The notes beneath the pieces are model-generated. The model had not been told where the DNA came from. It ran no database searches and worked only from the letters and a program-made list of their open reading frames with translations. Source: Auanema rhodensis (lineage: Eukaryota > Nematoda > Chromadorea > Rhabditida > Rhabditidae). From it: a stretch of DNA of 64,000 nucleotides. The stretch lies in the NCBI GenBank assembly GCA_964057225.1, contig OZ059896.1, positions 5,642,001 to 5,706,000 of the forward strand, read 5' to 3'. Shown here piece after piece: positions 35,710 through 50,700 of the stretch; the stretch's first letter is position 1; every line of letters starts with the position of its first letter. The translations under genes were made by a program, and so were the position numbers.

Positions 35710-38700
35710 GACAAAAATTTTTTCGAAAAATTTCAAGATAATTTAGCAAAAAGTAGATGTTTTTAGATTCCTTTTTTCAAGGCAAAAACGATGGACAATG
35801 TTATTCAACGAAAAAATTAATTCTTCAGGGTGAAAATCGAGGATATAAGTGTGAACTTATATCAGTTGATATCTCGGTGCATTTTTAAGCTAGCGCAAAT
35901 CTGATAGTACAGATCGACGCAGCTTAAAAATCCGCATCGAATGCACTAAACTACATTGAGAAAAGCTTAATACAAAAATTAGTTATGATCGTTTGAAAAA
36001 TGATGCATTAGTGTATGTTGAGTTTCCATGTACACTCAAAATTGCTTCCAAAAACATTTTGACAAAAATTTTTTCGAAAAATTTCAAGATAATTTAGCAA
36101 AAAGTAGATGTTTTTAGATTCCTTTTTTCAAGGCAAAAACGATGGACAATGTTATTCAACGAAAAAATTAATTCTTCAGGGTGAAAATCGAGGATATAAG
36201 TGTGAACTTATATCAGTTGATATCTCGGTGCATTTTCAAGCTAGCGCAAATCTGATAGTACAGATCGACGCAGCTTAAAAATCCGCATCGAATGCACTGA
36301 ACTACATTGAGAAAAGCTTAATACAAAAATTAGTTATGATCGTTTGAAAAATGATGCATTAGTGTATGTTGAGTTTCCATGTACACTCAAAATTGCTTCC
36401 AAAAACATTTTGACAAAACTTTTTTCGAAAAATTTCAAAATAATTTAGCAAAAAGTAGATGTTTCTAGATTCCTTTTTTCAAGGCAAAAACGATGGACAA
36501 TGTTATTCAACGAAAAAATTAATTCTTCAGGGTGAAAATCGAGGATATAGGTGTGAACTTATATCAGTTGATATCTCGGTGCATTTTTAAGCTAGCGCAA
36601 ATCTGATAACACAGATCTACGCAGCTTAAAAATCCGCATCGAATGCACTAAACTACATTGAGAAAAGCTTAATACAAAAATTAGTTATGATCGTTTGAAA
36701 AATGATGCATTAGTGTATGTTGAGTTTCCATGTACACTCAAAATTGCTTCCAAAAACATTTTGACAAAACTTTTTTCGAAAAATTTCAAAATAATTTAGC
36801 AAAAAGTAGATGTTTCTAGATTCCTTTTTTCAAGGCAAAAACGATGGACAATGTTATTCAACGAAAAAAATTAATTCTTCAGGGTGAAAATCGAAGATAT
36901 AGGTGTGAACATATATCAGTTGATATCTCGGTGCATTTTTAAGCTAGCGCAAATCTGATAACACAGATCTACGCAGCTTAAAAATCCGCATCGAATGCAC
37001 TAAACTACATTAAGAAAAGCTTAATACAAAAATTAGTTATGATCGTTTGAAAAATGATGCATTAGTGTATGTTGAGTTTCCATGTACACTCAAAATTGCT
37101 TCCAAAAACATTTTGACAAAACTTTTTTCGAAAAATTTCAAAATAATTTAGCAAAAAGTAGATGTTTCTAGATTCCTTTTTTCAAGGCAAAAACGATGGA
37201 CAATGTTATTCAACGAAAAAATTAATTCTTCAGGGTGAAAATCGAGGATATAAGTGTGAACATATATCAGTTGATATCTCGGTGCATTTTTAAGCTAGCG
37301 CAAATCTGATAGTACAGATCGACGCAGCTTAAAAATCCGCATCGAATGCACTAAACTACATTGAGAAACGCTTAATACAAAAATTAGTTATGATCGTTTG
37401 AAAAATGATGCATTAGTGTATGTTGAGTTTCCATGTACACTCAAAATTGCTTCCAAAAACATTTTGACAAAAATTTTTTCGAAAAATTTCAAAATAATTT
37501 AGCAAAAAGTAGATGTTTCTAGATTCCTTTTTTCAAGGCAAAAACGATGGACAATGTTATTCAACGAAAAAATTAATTCTTCAGGGTGAAAATCGAGGAT
37601 ATAGGTGTGAACATATATCAGTTGATATCTCGGTGCATTTTTAAGCTAGCGCAAATCTGATAGTACAGATCGACGCAGCTTAAAAATCCGCATCGAATGC
37701 ACTAAACTACATTGAGAAAAGCTTAATACAAAAATTAGTTATGATCGTTTGAAAAATGATGCATTAGTGTATGTTGAGTTTCCATGTACACTCAAAATTG
37801 CTTCCAAAAACATTTTGACAAAACTTTTTTCGAAAAATTTCAAAATAATTTAGCAAAAAGTAGATGTTTCTAGATTCCTTTTTTCAAGGCAAAAACGATG
37901 GACAATGTTATTCAACGAAAAAAATTAATTCTTCAGGGTGAAAATCGAAGATATAGGTGTGAACATATATCAGTTGATATCTCGGTGCATTTTTAAGCTA
38001 GCGCAAATCTGATAACACAGATCTACGCAGCTTAAAAATCCGCATCGAATGCACTAAACTACATTGAGAAACGCTTAATACAAAAATTAGTTATGATCGT
38101 TTGAAAAATGATGCATTAGTGTATGTTGAGTTTCCATGTACACTCAAAATTGCTTCCAAAAACATTTTGACAAAAATTTTTTCGAAAAATTTCAAAATAA
38201 TTTAGCAAAAAGTAGATGTTTCTAGATTCCTTTTTTCAAGGCAAAAACGATGGACAATGTTATTCAACGAAAAAATTAATTCTTCAGGGTGAAAATCGAG
38301 GATATAGGTGTGAACATATATCAGTTGATATCTCGGTGCATTTTTAAGCTAGCGCAAATCTGATAGTACAGATCGACGCAGCTTAAAAATCCGCATCGAA
38401 TGCACTAAACTACATTGAGAAAAGCTTAATACAAAAATTAGTTATGATCGTTTGAAAAATGATGCATTAGTGTATGTTGAGTTTCCATGTACACTCAAAA
38501 TTGCTTCCAAAAACATTTTGACAAAAATTTTTTCCAAAAATTTCAAAATAATTTAGCAAAAGGTAGATGTTTTTAGATTCCTTTTTTCAAGGCAAAAACG
38601 ATGGACAATGTTATTCAACGAAAAAATTAATTCTTCAGGGTGAAAATCGAGGATATAAGTGTGAACATATATCAGTTGATATCTCGGTGCATTTTTAAGC

Positions 38701-41700
38701 TAGCGCAAATCTGATAGTACAGATCGACGCAGCTTAAAAATCCGCATCGAATGCACTAAACTACATTGAGAAAAGCTTAATACAAAAATTAGTTATGATC
38801 GTTTGAAAAATGATGCATTAGTGTATGTTGAGTTTCCATGTACACTCAAAATTGCTTCCAAAAACATTTTGACAAAAATTTTTTCGAAAAATTTCAAGAT
38901 AATTTAGCAAAAAGTAGATGTTTTTAGATTCCTTTTTTCAAGGCAAAAACGATGGACAATGTTATTCAACGAAAAAATTAATTCTTCAGGGTGAAAATCG
39001 AGGATATAAGTGTGAACTTATATCAGTTGATATCTCGGTGCATTTTCAAGCTAGCGCAAATCTGATAGTACAGATCGACGCAGCTTAAAAATCCGCATCG
39101 AATGCACTGAACTACATTGAGAAAAGCTTAATACAAAAATTAGTTATGATCGTTTGAAAAATGATGCATTAGTGTATGTTGAGTTTCCATGTACACTCAA
39201 AATTGCTTCCAAAAACATTTTGACAAAACTTTTTTCGAAAAATTTCAAAATAATTTAGCAAAAAGTAGATGTTTCTAGATTCCTTTTTTCAAGGCAAAAA
39301 CGATGGACAATGTTATTCAACGAAAAAATTAATTCTTCAGGGTGAAAATCGAAGATATAGGTGTGAACATATATCAGTTGATATCTCGGTGCATTTTCAA
39401 GCTAGCGCAAATCTGATAGTACAGATCGACGCAGCTTAAAAATCCGCATCGAATGCACCATACTACATTGAGAAACGCTTAATACAAAAATTAGTTATGA
39501 TCGTTTGAAAAATGATGCATTAGTGTATGTTGAGTTTCCATGTACACTCAAAATTGCTTCCAAAAACATTTTGACAAAAATTTTTTCGAAAAATTTCAAA
39601 ATAATTTAGCAAAAAGTAGATGTTTTTAGATTCCTTTTTTCAAGGCAAAAACGATGGACAATGTTATTCAACGAAAAAATTAATTCTTCAGGGTGAAAAT
39701 CGAAGATATAGGTGTGAACATATATCAGTTGATATCTCGGTGCATTTTTAAGCTAGCGCAAATCTGATAACACAGATCTACGCAGCTTAAAAATCCGCAT
39801 CGAATGCACTAAACTACATTAAGAAAAGCTTAATACAAAAATTAGTTATGATCGTTTGAAAAATGATGCATTAGTGTATGTTGAGTTTCCATGTACACTC
39901 AAAATTGCTTCCAAAAACATTTTGACAAAACTTTTTTCGAAAAATTTCAAAATAATTTAGCAAAAAGTAGATGTTTCTAGATTCCTTTTTTCAAGGCAAA
40001 AACGATGGACAATGTTATTCAACGGAAAAATTAATTCTTCAGGGTGAAAATCGAGGATATAAGTGTGAACATATATCAGTTGATATCTCGGTGCATTTTT
40101 AAGCTAGCGCAAATCTGATAGTACAGATCGACGCAGCTTAAAAATCCGCATCGAATGCACTAAACTACATTGAGAAACGCTTAATACAAAAATTAGTTAT
40201 GATCGTTTGAAAAATGATGCATTAGTGTATGTTGAGTTTCCATGTACACTCAAAATTGCTTCCAAAAACATTTTGACAAAAATTTTTTCGAAAAATTTCA
40301 AAATAATTTAGCAAAAAGTAGATGTTTCTAGATTCCTTTTTTCAAGGCAAAAACGATGGACAATGTTATTCAACGAAAAAATTAATTCTTCAGGGTGAAA
40401 ATCGAGGATATAGGTGTGAACATATATCAGTTGATATCTCGGTGCATTTTTAAGCTAGCGCAAATCTGATAGTACAGATCGACGCAGCTTAAAAATCCGC
40501 ATCGAATGCACTAAACTACATTGAGAAAAGCTTAATACAAAAATTAGTTATGATCGTTTGAAAAATGATGCATTAGTGTATGTTGAGTTTCCATGTACAC
40601 TCAAAATTGCTTCCAAAAACATTTTGACAAAAATTTTTTCCAAAAATTTCAAAATAATTTAGCAAAAAGTAGATGTTTTTAGATTCCTTTTTTCAAGGCA
40701 AAAACGATGGACAATGTTATTCAACGAAAAAATTAATTCTTCAGGGTGAAAATCGAGGATATAAGTGTGAACATATATCAGTTGATATCTCGGTGCATTT
40801 TTAAGCTAGCGCAAATCTGATAGTACAGATCGACGCAGCTTAAAAATCCGCATCGAATGCACTAAACTACATTGAGAAAAGCTTAATACAAAAATTAGTT
40901 ATGATCGTTTGAAAAATGATGCATTAGTGTATGTTGAGTTTCCATGTACACTCAAAATTGCTTCCAAAAACATTTTGACAAAAATTTTTTCGAAAAATTT
41001 CAAGATAATTTAGCAAAAAGTAGATGTTTTTAGATTCCTTTTTTCAAGGCAAAAACGATGGACAATGTTATTCAACGAAAAAATTAATTCTTCAGGGTGA
41101 AAATCGAGGATATAAGTGTGAACTTATATCAGTTGATATCTCGGTGCATTTTCAAGCTAGCGCAAATCTGATAGTACAGATCGACGCAGCTTAAAAATCC
41201 GCATCGAATGCACTGAACTACATTGAGAAAAGCTTAATACAAAAATTAGTTATGATCGTTTGAAAAATGATGCATTAGTGTATGTTGAGTTTCCATGTAC
41301 ACTCAAAATTGCTTCCAAAAACATTTTGACAAAACTTTTTTCGAAAAATTTCAAAATAATTTAGCAAAAAGTAGATGTTTCTAGATTCCTTTTTTCAAGG
41401 CAAAAACGATGGACAATGTTATTCAACGAAAAAATTAATTCTTCAGGGTGAAAATCGAGGATATAGGTGTGAACTTATATCAGTTGATATCTCGGTGCAT
41501 TTTTAAGCTAGCGCAAATCTGATAACACAGATCTACGCAGCTTAAAAATCCGCATCGAATGCACTAAACTACATTGAGAAAAGCTTAATACAAAAATTAG
41601 TTATGATCGTTTGAAAAATGATGCATTAGTGTATGTTGAGTTTCCATGTACACTCAAAATTGCTTCCAAAAACATTTTGACAAAACTTTTTTCGAAAAAT

Positions 41701-44700
41701 TTCAAAATAATTTAGCAAAAAGTAGATGTTTCTAGATTCCTTTTTTCAAGGCAAAAACGATGGACAATGTTATTCAACGAAAAAATTAATTCTTCAGGGT
41801 GAAAATCGAAGATATAGGTGTGAACATATATCAGTTGATATCTCGGTGCATTTTCAAGCTAGCGCAAATCTGATAGTACAGATCGACGCAGCTTAAAAAT
41901 CCGCATCGAATGCACCATACTACATTGAGAAACGCTTAATACAAAAATTAGTTATGATCGTTTGAAAAATGATGCATTAGTGTATGTTGAGTTTCCATGT
42001 ACACTCAAAATTGCTTCCAAAAACATTTTGACAAAAATTTTTTCGAAAAATTTCAAAATAATTTAGCAAAAAGTAGATGTTTTTAGATTCCTTTTTTCAA
42101 GGCAAAAACGATGGACAATGTTATTCAACGAAAAAATTAATTCTTCAGGGTGAAAATCGAGGATATAAGTGTGAACTTATATCAGTTGATATCTCGGTGC
42201 ATTTTCAAGCTAGCGCAAATCTGAAAGTACAGATCGACGCAGCTTAAAAATCCGCATCGAATGCACTATACTACATTGAGAAACGCTTAATACAAAAATT
42301 AGTTATGATCGTTTGAAAAATGATGCATTAGTGTATGTTGAGTTTCCATGTACACTCAAAATTGCTTCCAAAAACATTTTGACAAAAATTTTTTCGAAAA
42401 ATTTCAAGATAATTTAGCAAAAAGTAGATGTTTTTAGATTCCTTTTTTCAAGGCAAAAACGATGGACAATGTTATTCAACGAAAAAATTAATTCTTCAGG
42501 GTGAAAATCGAGGATATAAGTGTGAACTTATATCAGTTGATATCTCGGTGCATTTTCAAGCTAGCGCAAATCTGATAGTACAGATCGACGCAGCTTAAAA
42601 ATCCGCATCGAATGCACTATACTACATTGAGAAACGCTTAGTACAAAAATTAGTTATGATCGTTTGAAAAATGATGCATTAGTGTATGTTGAGTTTCCAT
42701 GTACACTCAAAATTGCTTCCAAAAACATTTTGACAAAAATTTTTTCGAAAAATTTCAAGATAATTTAGCAACAAGTAGATGTTTTTAGATTCCTTTTTTC
42801 AAGGCAAAAACGATGGACAATGTTATTCAACGAAAAAATTAATTCTTCAGGGTGAAAATCGAGGATATAGGTGTGAACTTATATCAGTTGATATCTCGGT
42901 GCATTTTTAAGCTAGCGCAAATCTGATAACACAGATCGACGCAGCTTAAAAATCCGCATCGAATGCACTATATTACATTGAGAAAAGCTAAATACAAAAA
43001 TTAGTTATGATCGTTTGAAAAATGATGCATTAGTGTATGTTGAGTTTCCATGTACACTCAAAATTGCTTCCAAAAACATTTTGACAAAAATTTTTTCGAA
43101 AAATTTCAAGATAATTTAGCAAAAAGTAGATGTTTTTAGATTCCTTTTTTCAAGGCAAAAACGATGGACAATGTAATTCAACGAAAAAATTAATTCTTCA
43201 GGGTGAAAATCGAGGATATAAGTGTGAACTTATATCAGTTGATATCTCGGTGCATTTTCAAGCTAGCGCAAATCTGATAGTACAGATCGACGCAGCTTAA
43301 AAATCCGCATCGAATGCACTATACTACATTGAGAAACGCTTAGTACAAAAATTAGTTATGATCGTTTGAAAAATGATGCATTAGTGTATGTTGAGTTTCC
43401 ATGTACACTCAAAATTGCTTCCAAAAACATTTTGACAAAACTTTTTTCGAAAAATTTCAAAATAATTTAGCAAAAAGTAGATGTTTCTAGATCTCTTTTT
43501 TCAAGGCAAAAACGATGGACAATGTTATTCAACGAAAAAATTAATTCTTCAGGGTGAAAATCGAGGATATAAGTGTGAACTTATATCAGTTGATATCTCG
43601 GTGCATTTTTAAGCTAGCGCAAATCTGATAACACAGATCTACGCAGCTTAAAAATCCGCATCGAATGCACTAAACTACATTGAGAAAAGCTTAATACAAA
43701 AATTAGTTATGATCGTTTGAAAAATGATGCACTAGTGTATGTTGAGTTTCCATGTACACTCAAAATTGCTTCCAAAAACATTTTGACAAAAATTTTTTCC
43801 AAAAATTTCAAAATAATTTAGCAAAAAGTAGATGTTTTTAGATTCCTTTTTTCAAGGCAAAAACGATGGACAATGTTATTCAACGAAAAAATTAATTCTT
43901 CAGGGTGAAAATCGAGGATATAAGTGTGAACTTATATCAGTTGATATCTCGGTGCATTTTCAAGCTAGCGCAAATCTGATAGTACAGATCGACGCAGCTT
44001 AAAAATCCGCATCGAATGCACTATACTACATTGAGAAACGCTTAATACAAAAATTAGTCATGATCGTTTGAAAAATGATGCATTAGTGTATGTTGAGTTT
44101 CCATGTACACTCAAAATTGCTTCCAAAAACATTTTGACAAAAATTTTTTCGAAAAATTTCAAGATAATTTAGCAAAAAGTAGATGTTTTTAGATTCCTTT
44201 TTTCAAGGCAAAAACGATGGACAATGTTATTCAACGAAAAAATTAATTCTTCAGGGTGAAAATCGAGGATATAGGTGTGAACTTATATCAGTTGATATCT
44301 CGGTGCATTTTTAAGCTAGCGCAAATCTGATAACACAGATCTACGCAGCTTAAAAATCCGCATCGAATGCACTAAACTACATTGAGAAAAGCTTAATACA
44401 AAAATTAGTTATGATCGTTTGAAAAATGATGCATTAGTGTATGTTGAGTTTCCATGTACACTCAAAATTGCTTCCAAAAACATTTTGACAAAACTTTTTT
44501 CGAAAAATTTCAAAATAATTTAGCAAAAAGTAGATGTTTTTAGATTCCTTTTTTCAAGGCAAAAACGATGGACAATGTTATTCAACGAAAAAATTAATTC
44601 TTCAGGGTGAAAATCGAGGATATAGGTGTGAACTTATATCAGTTGATATCTCGGTGCATTTTCAAGCTAGCGCAAATCTGATAGTACAGATCGACGCAGC

Positions 44701-47700
44701 TTAAAAATCCGCATCGAATGCACTATACTACATTGAGAAACGCTTAATACAAAAATTAGTCATGATCGTTTGAAAAATGATGCATTAGTGTATGTTGAGT
44801 TTCCATGTACACTCAAAATTGCTTCCAAAAACATTTTGACAAAAATTTTTTCGAAAAATTTCAAGATAATTTAGCAAAAAGTAGATGTTTTTAGATTCCT
44901 TTTTTCAAGGCAAAAACGATGGACAATGTTATTCAACGAAAAAATTAATTCTTCAGGGTGAAAATCGAGGATATAGGTGTGAACTTATATCAGTTGATAT
45001 CTCGGTGCATTTTTAAGCTAGCGCAAATCTGATAACACAGATCTACGCAGCTTAAAAATCCGCATCGAATGCACTAAACTACATTGAGAAAAGCTTAATA
45101 CAAAAATTAGTTATGATCGTTTGAAAAATGATGCATTAGTGTATGTTGAGTTTCCATGTACACTCAAAATTGCTTCCAAAAACATTTTGACAAAACTTTT
45201 TTCGAAAAATTTCAAAATAATTTAGCAAAAAGTAGATGTTTTTAGATTCCTTTTTTCAAGGCAAAAACGATGGACAATGTTATTCAACGAAAAAATTAAT
45301 TCTTCAGGGTGAAAATCGAGGATATAGGTGTGAACTTATATCAGTTGATATCTCGGTGCATTTTCAAGCTAGCGCAAATCTGATAGTACAGATCGACGCA
45401 GCTTAAAAATCCGCATCGAATGCACTATACTACATTGAGAAACGCTTAATACAAAAATTAGTTATGATCGTTTGAAAAATGATGCATTAGTGTATGTTGA
45501 GTTTCCATGTACACTCAAAATTGCTTCCAAAAACATTTTGACAAAAATTTTTTCGAAAAATTTCAAGATAATTTAGCAAAAAGTAGATGTTTTTAGATTC
45601 CTTTTTTCAAGGCAAAAACGATGGACAATGTTATTCAACGAAAAAATTAATTCTTCAGGGTGAAAATCGAGGATATAAGTGTGAACTTATATCAGTTGAT
45701 ATCTCGGTGCATTTTAAGCTAGCGCAAATCTGATAGTACAGATCGACGCAGCTTAAAAATCCGCATCGAATGCACTAAACTACATTGAGAAAAGCTTAAT
45801 ACAAAAATTAGTTATGATCGTTTGAAAAATGATGCACTAGTGTATGTTGAGTTTCCATGTACACTCAAAATTGCTTCCAAAAACATTTTGACAAAAATTT
45901 TTTCCAAAAATTTCAAAATAATTTAGCAAAAAGTAGATGTTTTTAGATTGCTTTTTTCAAGGCAAAAACGATGGACAATGTAATTCAACGAAAAAATTAA
46001 TTCTTCAGGGTGAAAATCGAGGATATAAGTGTGAACTTATATCAGTTGATATCTCGGTGCATTTTCAAGCTAGCGCAAATCTGATAGTACAGATCGACGC
46101 AGCTTAAAAATCCGCATCGAATGCACTATACTACATTGAGAAACGCTTAGTACAAAAATTAGTTATGATCGTTTGAAAAATGATGCATTAGTGTATGTTG
46201 AGTTTCCATGTACACTCAAAATTGCTTCCAAAAACATTTTGACAAAAATTTTTTCGAAAAATTTCAAGATAATTTAGCAAAAAGTAGATGTTTTTAGATT
46301 GCTTTTTTCAAGGCAAAAACGATGGACAATGTAATTCAACGAAAAAATTAATTCTTCAGGGTGAAAATCGAGGATATAAGTGTGAACTTATATCAGTTGA
46401 TATCTCGGTGCATTTTCAAGCTAGCGCAAATCTGATAGTACAGATCGACGCAGCTTAAAAATCCGCATCGAATGCACTATACTACATTGAGAAACGCTTA
46501 GTACAAAAATTAGTTATGATCGTTTGAAAAATGATGCATTAGTGTATGTTGAGTTTCCATGTACACTCAAAATTGCTTCCAAAAACATTTTGACAAAAAT
46601 TTTTTCGAAAAATTTCAAGATAATTTAGCAAAAAGTAGATGTTTTTAGATTCCTTTTTTCAAGGCAAAAACGATGGACAATGTTATTCAACGAAAAAATT
46701 AATTCTTCAGGGTGAAAATCGAGGATATAGGTGTGAACTTATATCAGTTGATATCTCGGTGCATTTTTAAGCTAGCGCAAATCTGATAACACAGATCTAC
46801 GCAGCTTAAAAATCCGCATCGAATGCACTAAACTACATTGAGAAAAGCTTAATACAAAAATTAGTTATGATCGTTTGAAAAATGATGCATTAGTGTATGT
46901 TGAGTTTCCATGTACACTCAAAATTGCTTCCAAAAACATTTTGACAAAACTTTTTTCGAAAAATTTCAAAATAATTTAGCAAAAAGTAGATGTTTTTAGA
47001 TTCCTTTTTTCAAGGCAAAAACGATGGACAATGTTATTCAACGAAAAAATTAATTCTTCAGGGTGAAAATCGAGGATATAGGTGTGAACTTATATCAGTT
47101 GATATCTCGGTGCATTTTCAAGCTAGCGCAAATCTGATAGTACAGATCGACGCAGCTTAAAAATCCGCATCGAATGCACTATACTACATTGAGAAACGCT
47201 TAATACAAAAATTAGTTATGATCGTTTGAAAAATGATGCATTAGTGTATGTTGAGTTTCCATGTACACTCAAAATTGCTTCCAAAAACATTTTGACAAAA
47301 ATTTTTTCGAAAAATTTCAAGATAATTTAGCAAAAAGTAGATGTTTTTAGATTCCTTTTTTCAAGGCAAAAACGATGGACAATGTTATTCAACGAAAAAA
47401 TTAATTCTTCAGGGTGAAAATCGAGGATATAAGTGTGAACTTATATCAGTTGATATCTCGGTGCATTTTAAGCTAGCGCAAATCTGATAACACAGATCTA
47501 CGCAGCTTAAAAATCCGCATCGAATGCACTAAACTACATTGAGAAAAGCTTAATACAAAAATTAGTTATGATCGTTTGAAAAATGATGCACTAGTGTATG
47601 TTGAGTTTCCATGTACACTCAAAATTGCTTCCAAAAACATTTTGACAAAAATTTTTTCCAAAAATTTCAAAATAATTTAGCAAAAAGTAGATGTTTTTAG

Positions 47701-50700
47701 ATTTCTTTTTTCAAGGCAAAAACGATGGACAATGTAATTCAACGAAAAAATTAATTCTTCAGGGTGAAAATCGAGGATATAAGTGTGAACTTATATCAGT
47801 TGATATCTCGGTGCATTTTCAAGCTAGCGCAAATCTGATAGTACAGATCGACGCAGCTTAAAAATCCGCATCGAATGCACTATACTACATTGAGAAACGC
47901 TTAGTACAAAAATTAGTTATGATCGTTTGAAAAATGATGCATTAGTGTATGTTGAGTTTCCATGTACACTCAAAATTGCTTCCAAAAACATTTTGACAAA
48001 AATTTTTTCGAAAAATTTCAAGATAATTTAGCAAAAAGTAGATGTTTTTAGATTCCTTTTTTCAAGGCAAAAACGATGGACAATGTTATTCAACGAAAAA
48101 ATTAATTCTTCAGGGTGAAAATCGAGGATATAGGTGTGAACTTATATCAGTTGATATCTCGGTGCATTTTTAAGCTAGCGCAAATCTGATAACACAGATC
48201 TACGCAGCTTAAAATTCCGCATCGAATGCACTAAACTACATTGAGAAAAGCTTAATACAAAAATTAGTTATGATCGTTTGAAAAATGATGCATTAGTGTA
48301 TGTTGAGTTTCCATGTACACTCAAAATTGCTTCCAAAAACATTTTGACAAAACTTTTTTCGAAAAATTTCAAAATAATTTAGCAAAAAGTAGATGTTTTT
48401 AGATTCCTTTTTTCAAGGCAAAAACGATGGACAATGTTATTCAACGAAAAAATTAATTCTTCAGGGTGAAAATCGAGGATATAGGTGTGAACTTATATCA
48501 GTTGATATCTCGGTGCATTTTCAAGCTAGCGCAAATCTGATAGTACAGATCGACGCAGCTTAAAAATCCGCATCGAATGCACTATACTACATTGAGAAAC
48601 GCTTAATACAAAAATTAGTTATGATCGTTTGAAAAATGATGCATTAGTGTATGTTGAGTTTCCATGTACACTCAAAATTGCTTCCAAAAACATTTTGACA
48701 AAAATTTTTTCGAAAAATTTCAAGATAATTTAGCAAAAAGTAGATGTTTTTAGATTCCTTTTTTCAAGGCAAAAACGATGGACAATGTTATTCAACGAAA
48801 AAATTAATTCTTCAGGGTGAAAATCGAGGATATAAGTGTGAACTTATATCAGTTGATATCTCGGTGCATTTTTAAGCTAGCGCAAATCTGATAACACAGA
48901 TCTACGCAGCTTAAAAATCCGCATCGAATGCACTAAACTACATTGAGAAAAGCTTAATACAAAAATTAGTTATGATCGTTTGAAAAATGATGCACTAGTG
49001 TATGTTGAGTTTCCATGTACACTCAAAATTGCTTCCAAAAACATTTTGACAAAAATTTTTTCCAAAAATTTCAAAATAATTTAGCAAAAAGTAGATGTTT
49101 TTAGATTCCTTTTTTCAAGGCAAAAACGATGGACAATGTAATTCAACGAAAAAATTAATTCTTCAGTGTGAAAATCGAGGATATAAGTGTGAACTTATAT
49201 CAGTTGATATCTCGGTGCATTTTCAAGCTAGCGCAAATCTGATAGTACAGATCGACGCAGCTTAAAAATCCGCATCGAATGCACTATACTACATTGAGAA
49301 ACGCTTAGTACAAAAATTAGTTATGATCGTTTGAAAAATGATGCATTAGTGTATGTTGAGTTTCCATGTACACTCAAAATTGCTTCCAAAAACATTTTGA
49401 CAAAACTTTTTTCGAAAAATTTCAAAATAATTTAGCAAAAAGTAGATGTTTCTAGATTTCTTTTTTCAAGGCAAAAACGATGGACAATGTTATTCAACGA
49501 AAAAATTAATTCTTCAGGGTGAAAATCGAGGATATAAGTGTGAACTTATATCAGTTGATATCTCGGTGCATTTTTAAGCTAGCGCAAATCTGATAACACA
49601 GATCTACGCAGCTTAAAAATCCGCATCGAATGCACTAAACTACATTGAGAAAAGCTTAATACAAAAATTAGTTATGATCGTTTGAAAAATGATGCACTAG
49701 TGTATGTTGAGTTTCCATGTACACTCAAAATTGCTTCCAAAAACATTTTGACAAAAATTTTTTCCAAAAATTTCAAAATAATTTAGCAAAAAGTAGATGT
49801 TTTTAGATTCCTTTTTTCAAGGCAAAAACGATGGACAATGTTATTCAACGAAAAAATTAATTCTTCAGGGTGAAAATCGAGTATATAAGTGTGAACTTAT
49901 ATCAGTTGATATCTCGGTGCATTTTCAAGCTAGCGCAAATCTGATAGTACAGATCGACGCAGCTTAAAAATCCGCATCGAATGCACTATACTACATTGAG
50001 AAACGCTTAATACAAAAATTAGTCATGATCGTTTGAAAAATGATGCATTAGTGTATGTTGAGTTTCCATGTACACTCAAAATTGCTTCCAAAAACATTTT
50101 GACAAAAATTTTTTCGAAAAATTTCAAGATAATTTAGCAAAAAGTAGATGTTTTTAGATTCCTTTTTTCAAGGCAAAAACGATGGACAATGTTATTCAAC
50201 GAAAAAATTAATTCTTCAGGGTGAAAATCGAGGATATAGGTGTGAACTTATATCAGTTGATATCTCGGTGCATTTTTAAGCTAGCGCAAATCTGATAACA
50301 CAGATCTACGCAGCTTAAAAATCCGCATCGAATGCACTAAACTACATTGAGAAAAGCTTAATACAAAAATTAGTTATGATCGTTTGAAAAATGATGCATT
50401 AGTGTATGTTGAGTTTCCATGTACACTCAAAATTGCTTCCAAAAACATTTTGACAAAACTTTTTTCGAAAAATTTCAAAATAATTTAGCAAAAAGTAGAT
50501 GTTTCTAGATTTCTTTTTTCAAGGCAAAAACGATGGACAATGTTATTCAACGAAAAAATTAATTCTTCAGGGTGAAAATCGAGGATATAAGTGTGAACTT
50601 ATATCAGTTGATATCTCGGTGCATTTTTAAGCTAGCGCAAATCTGATAACACAGATCTACGCAGCTTAAAAATCCGCATCGAATGCACTAAACTACATTG

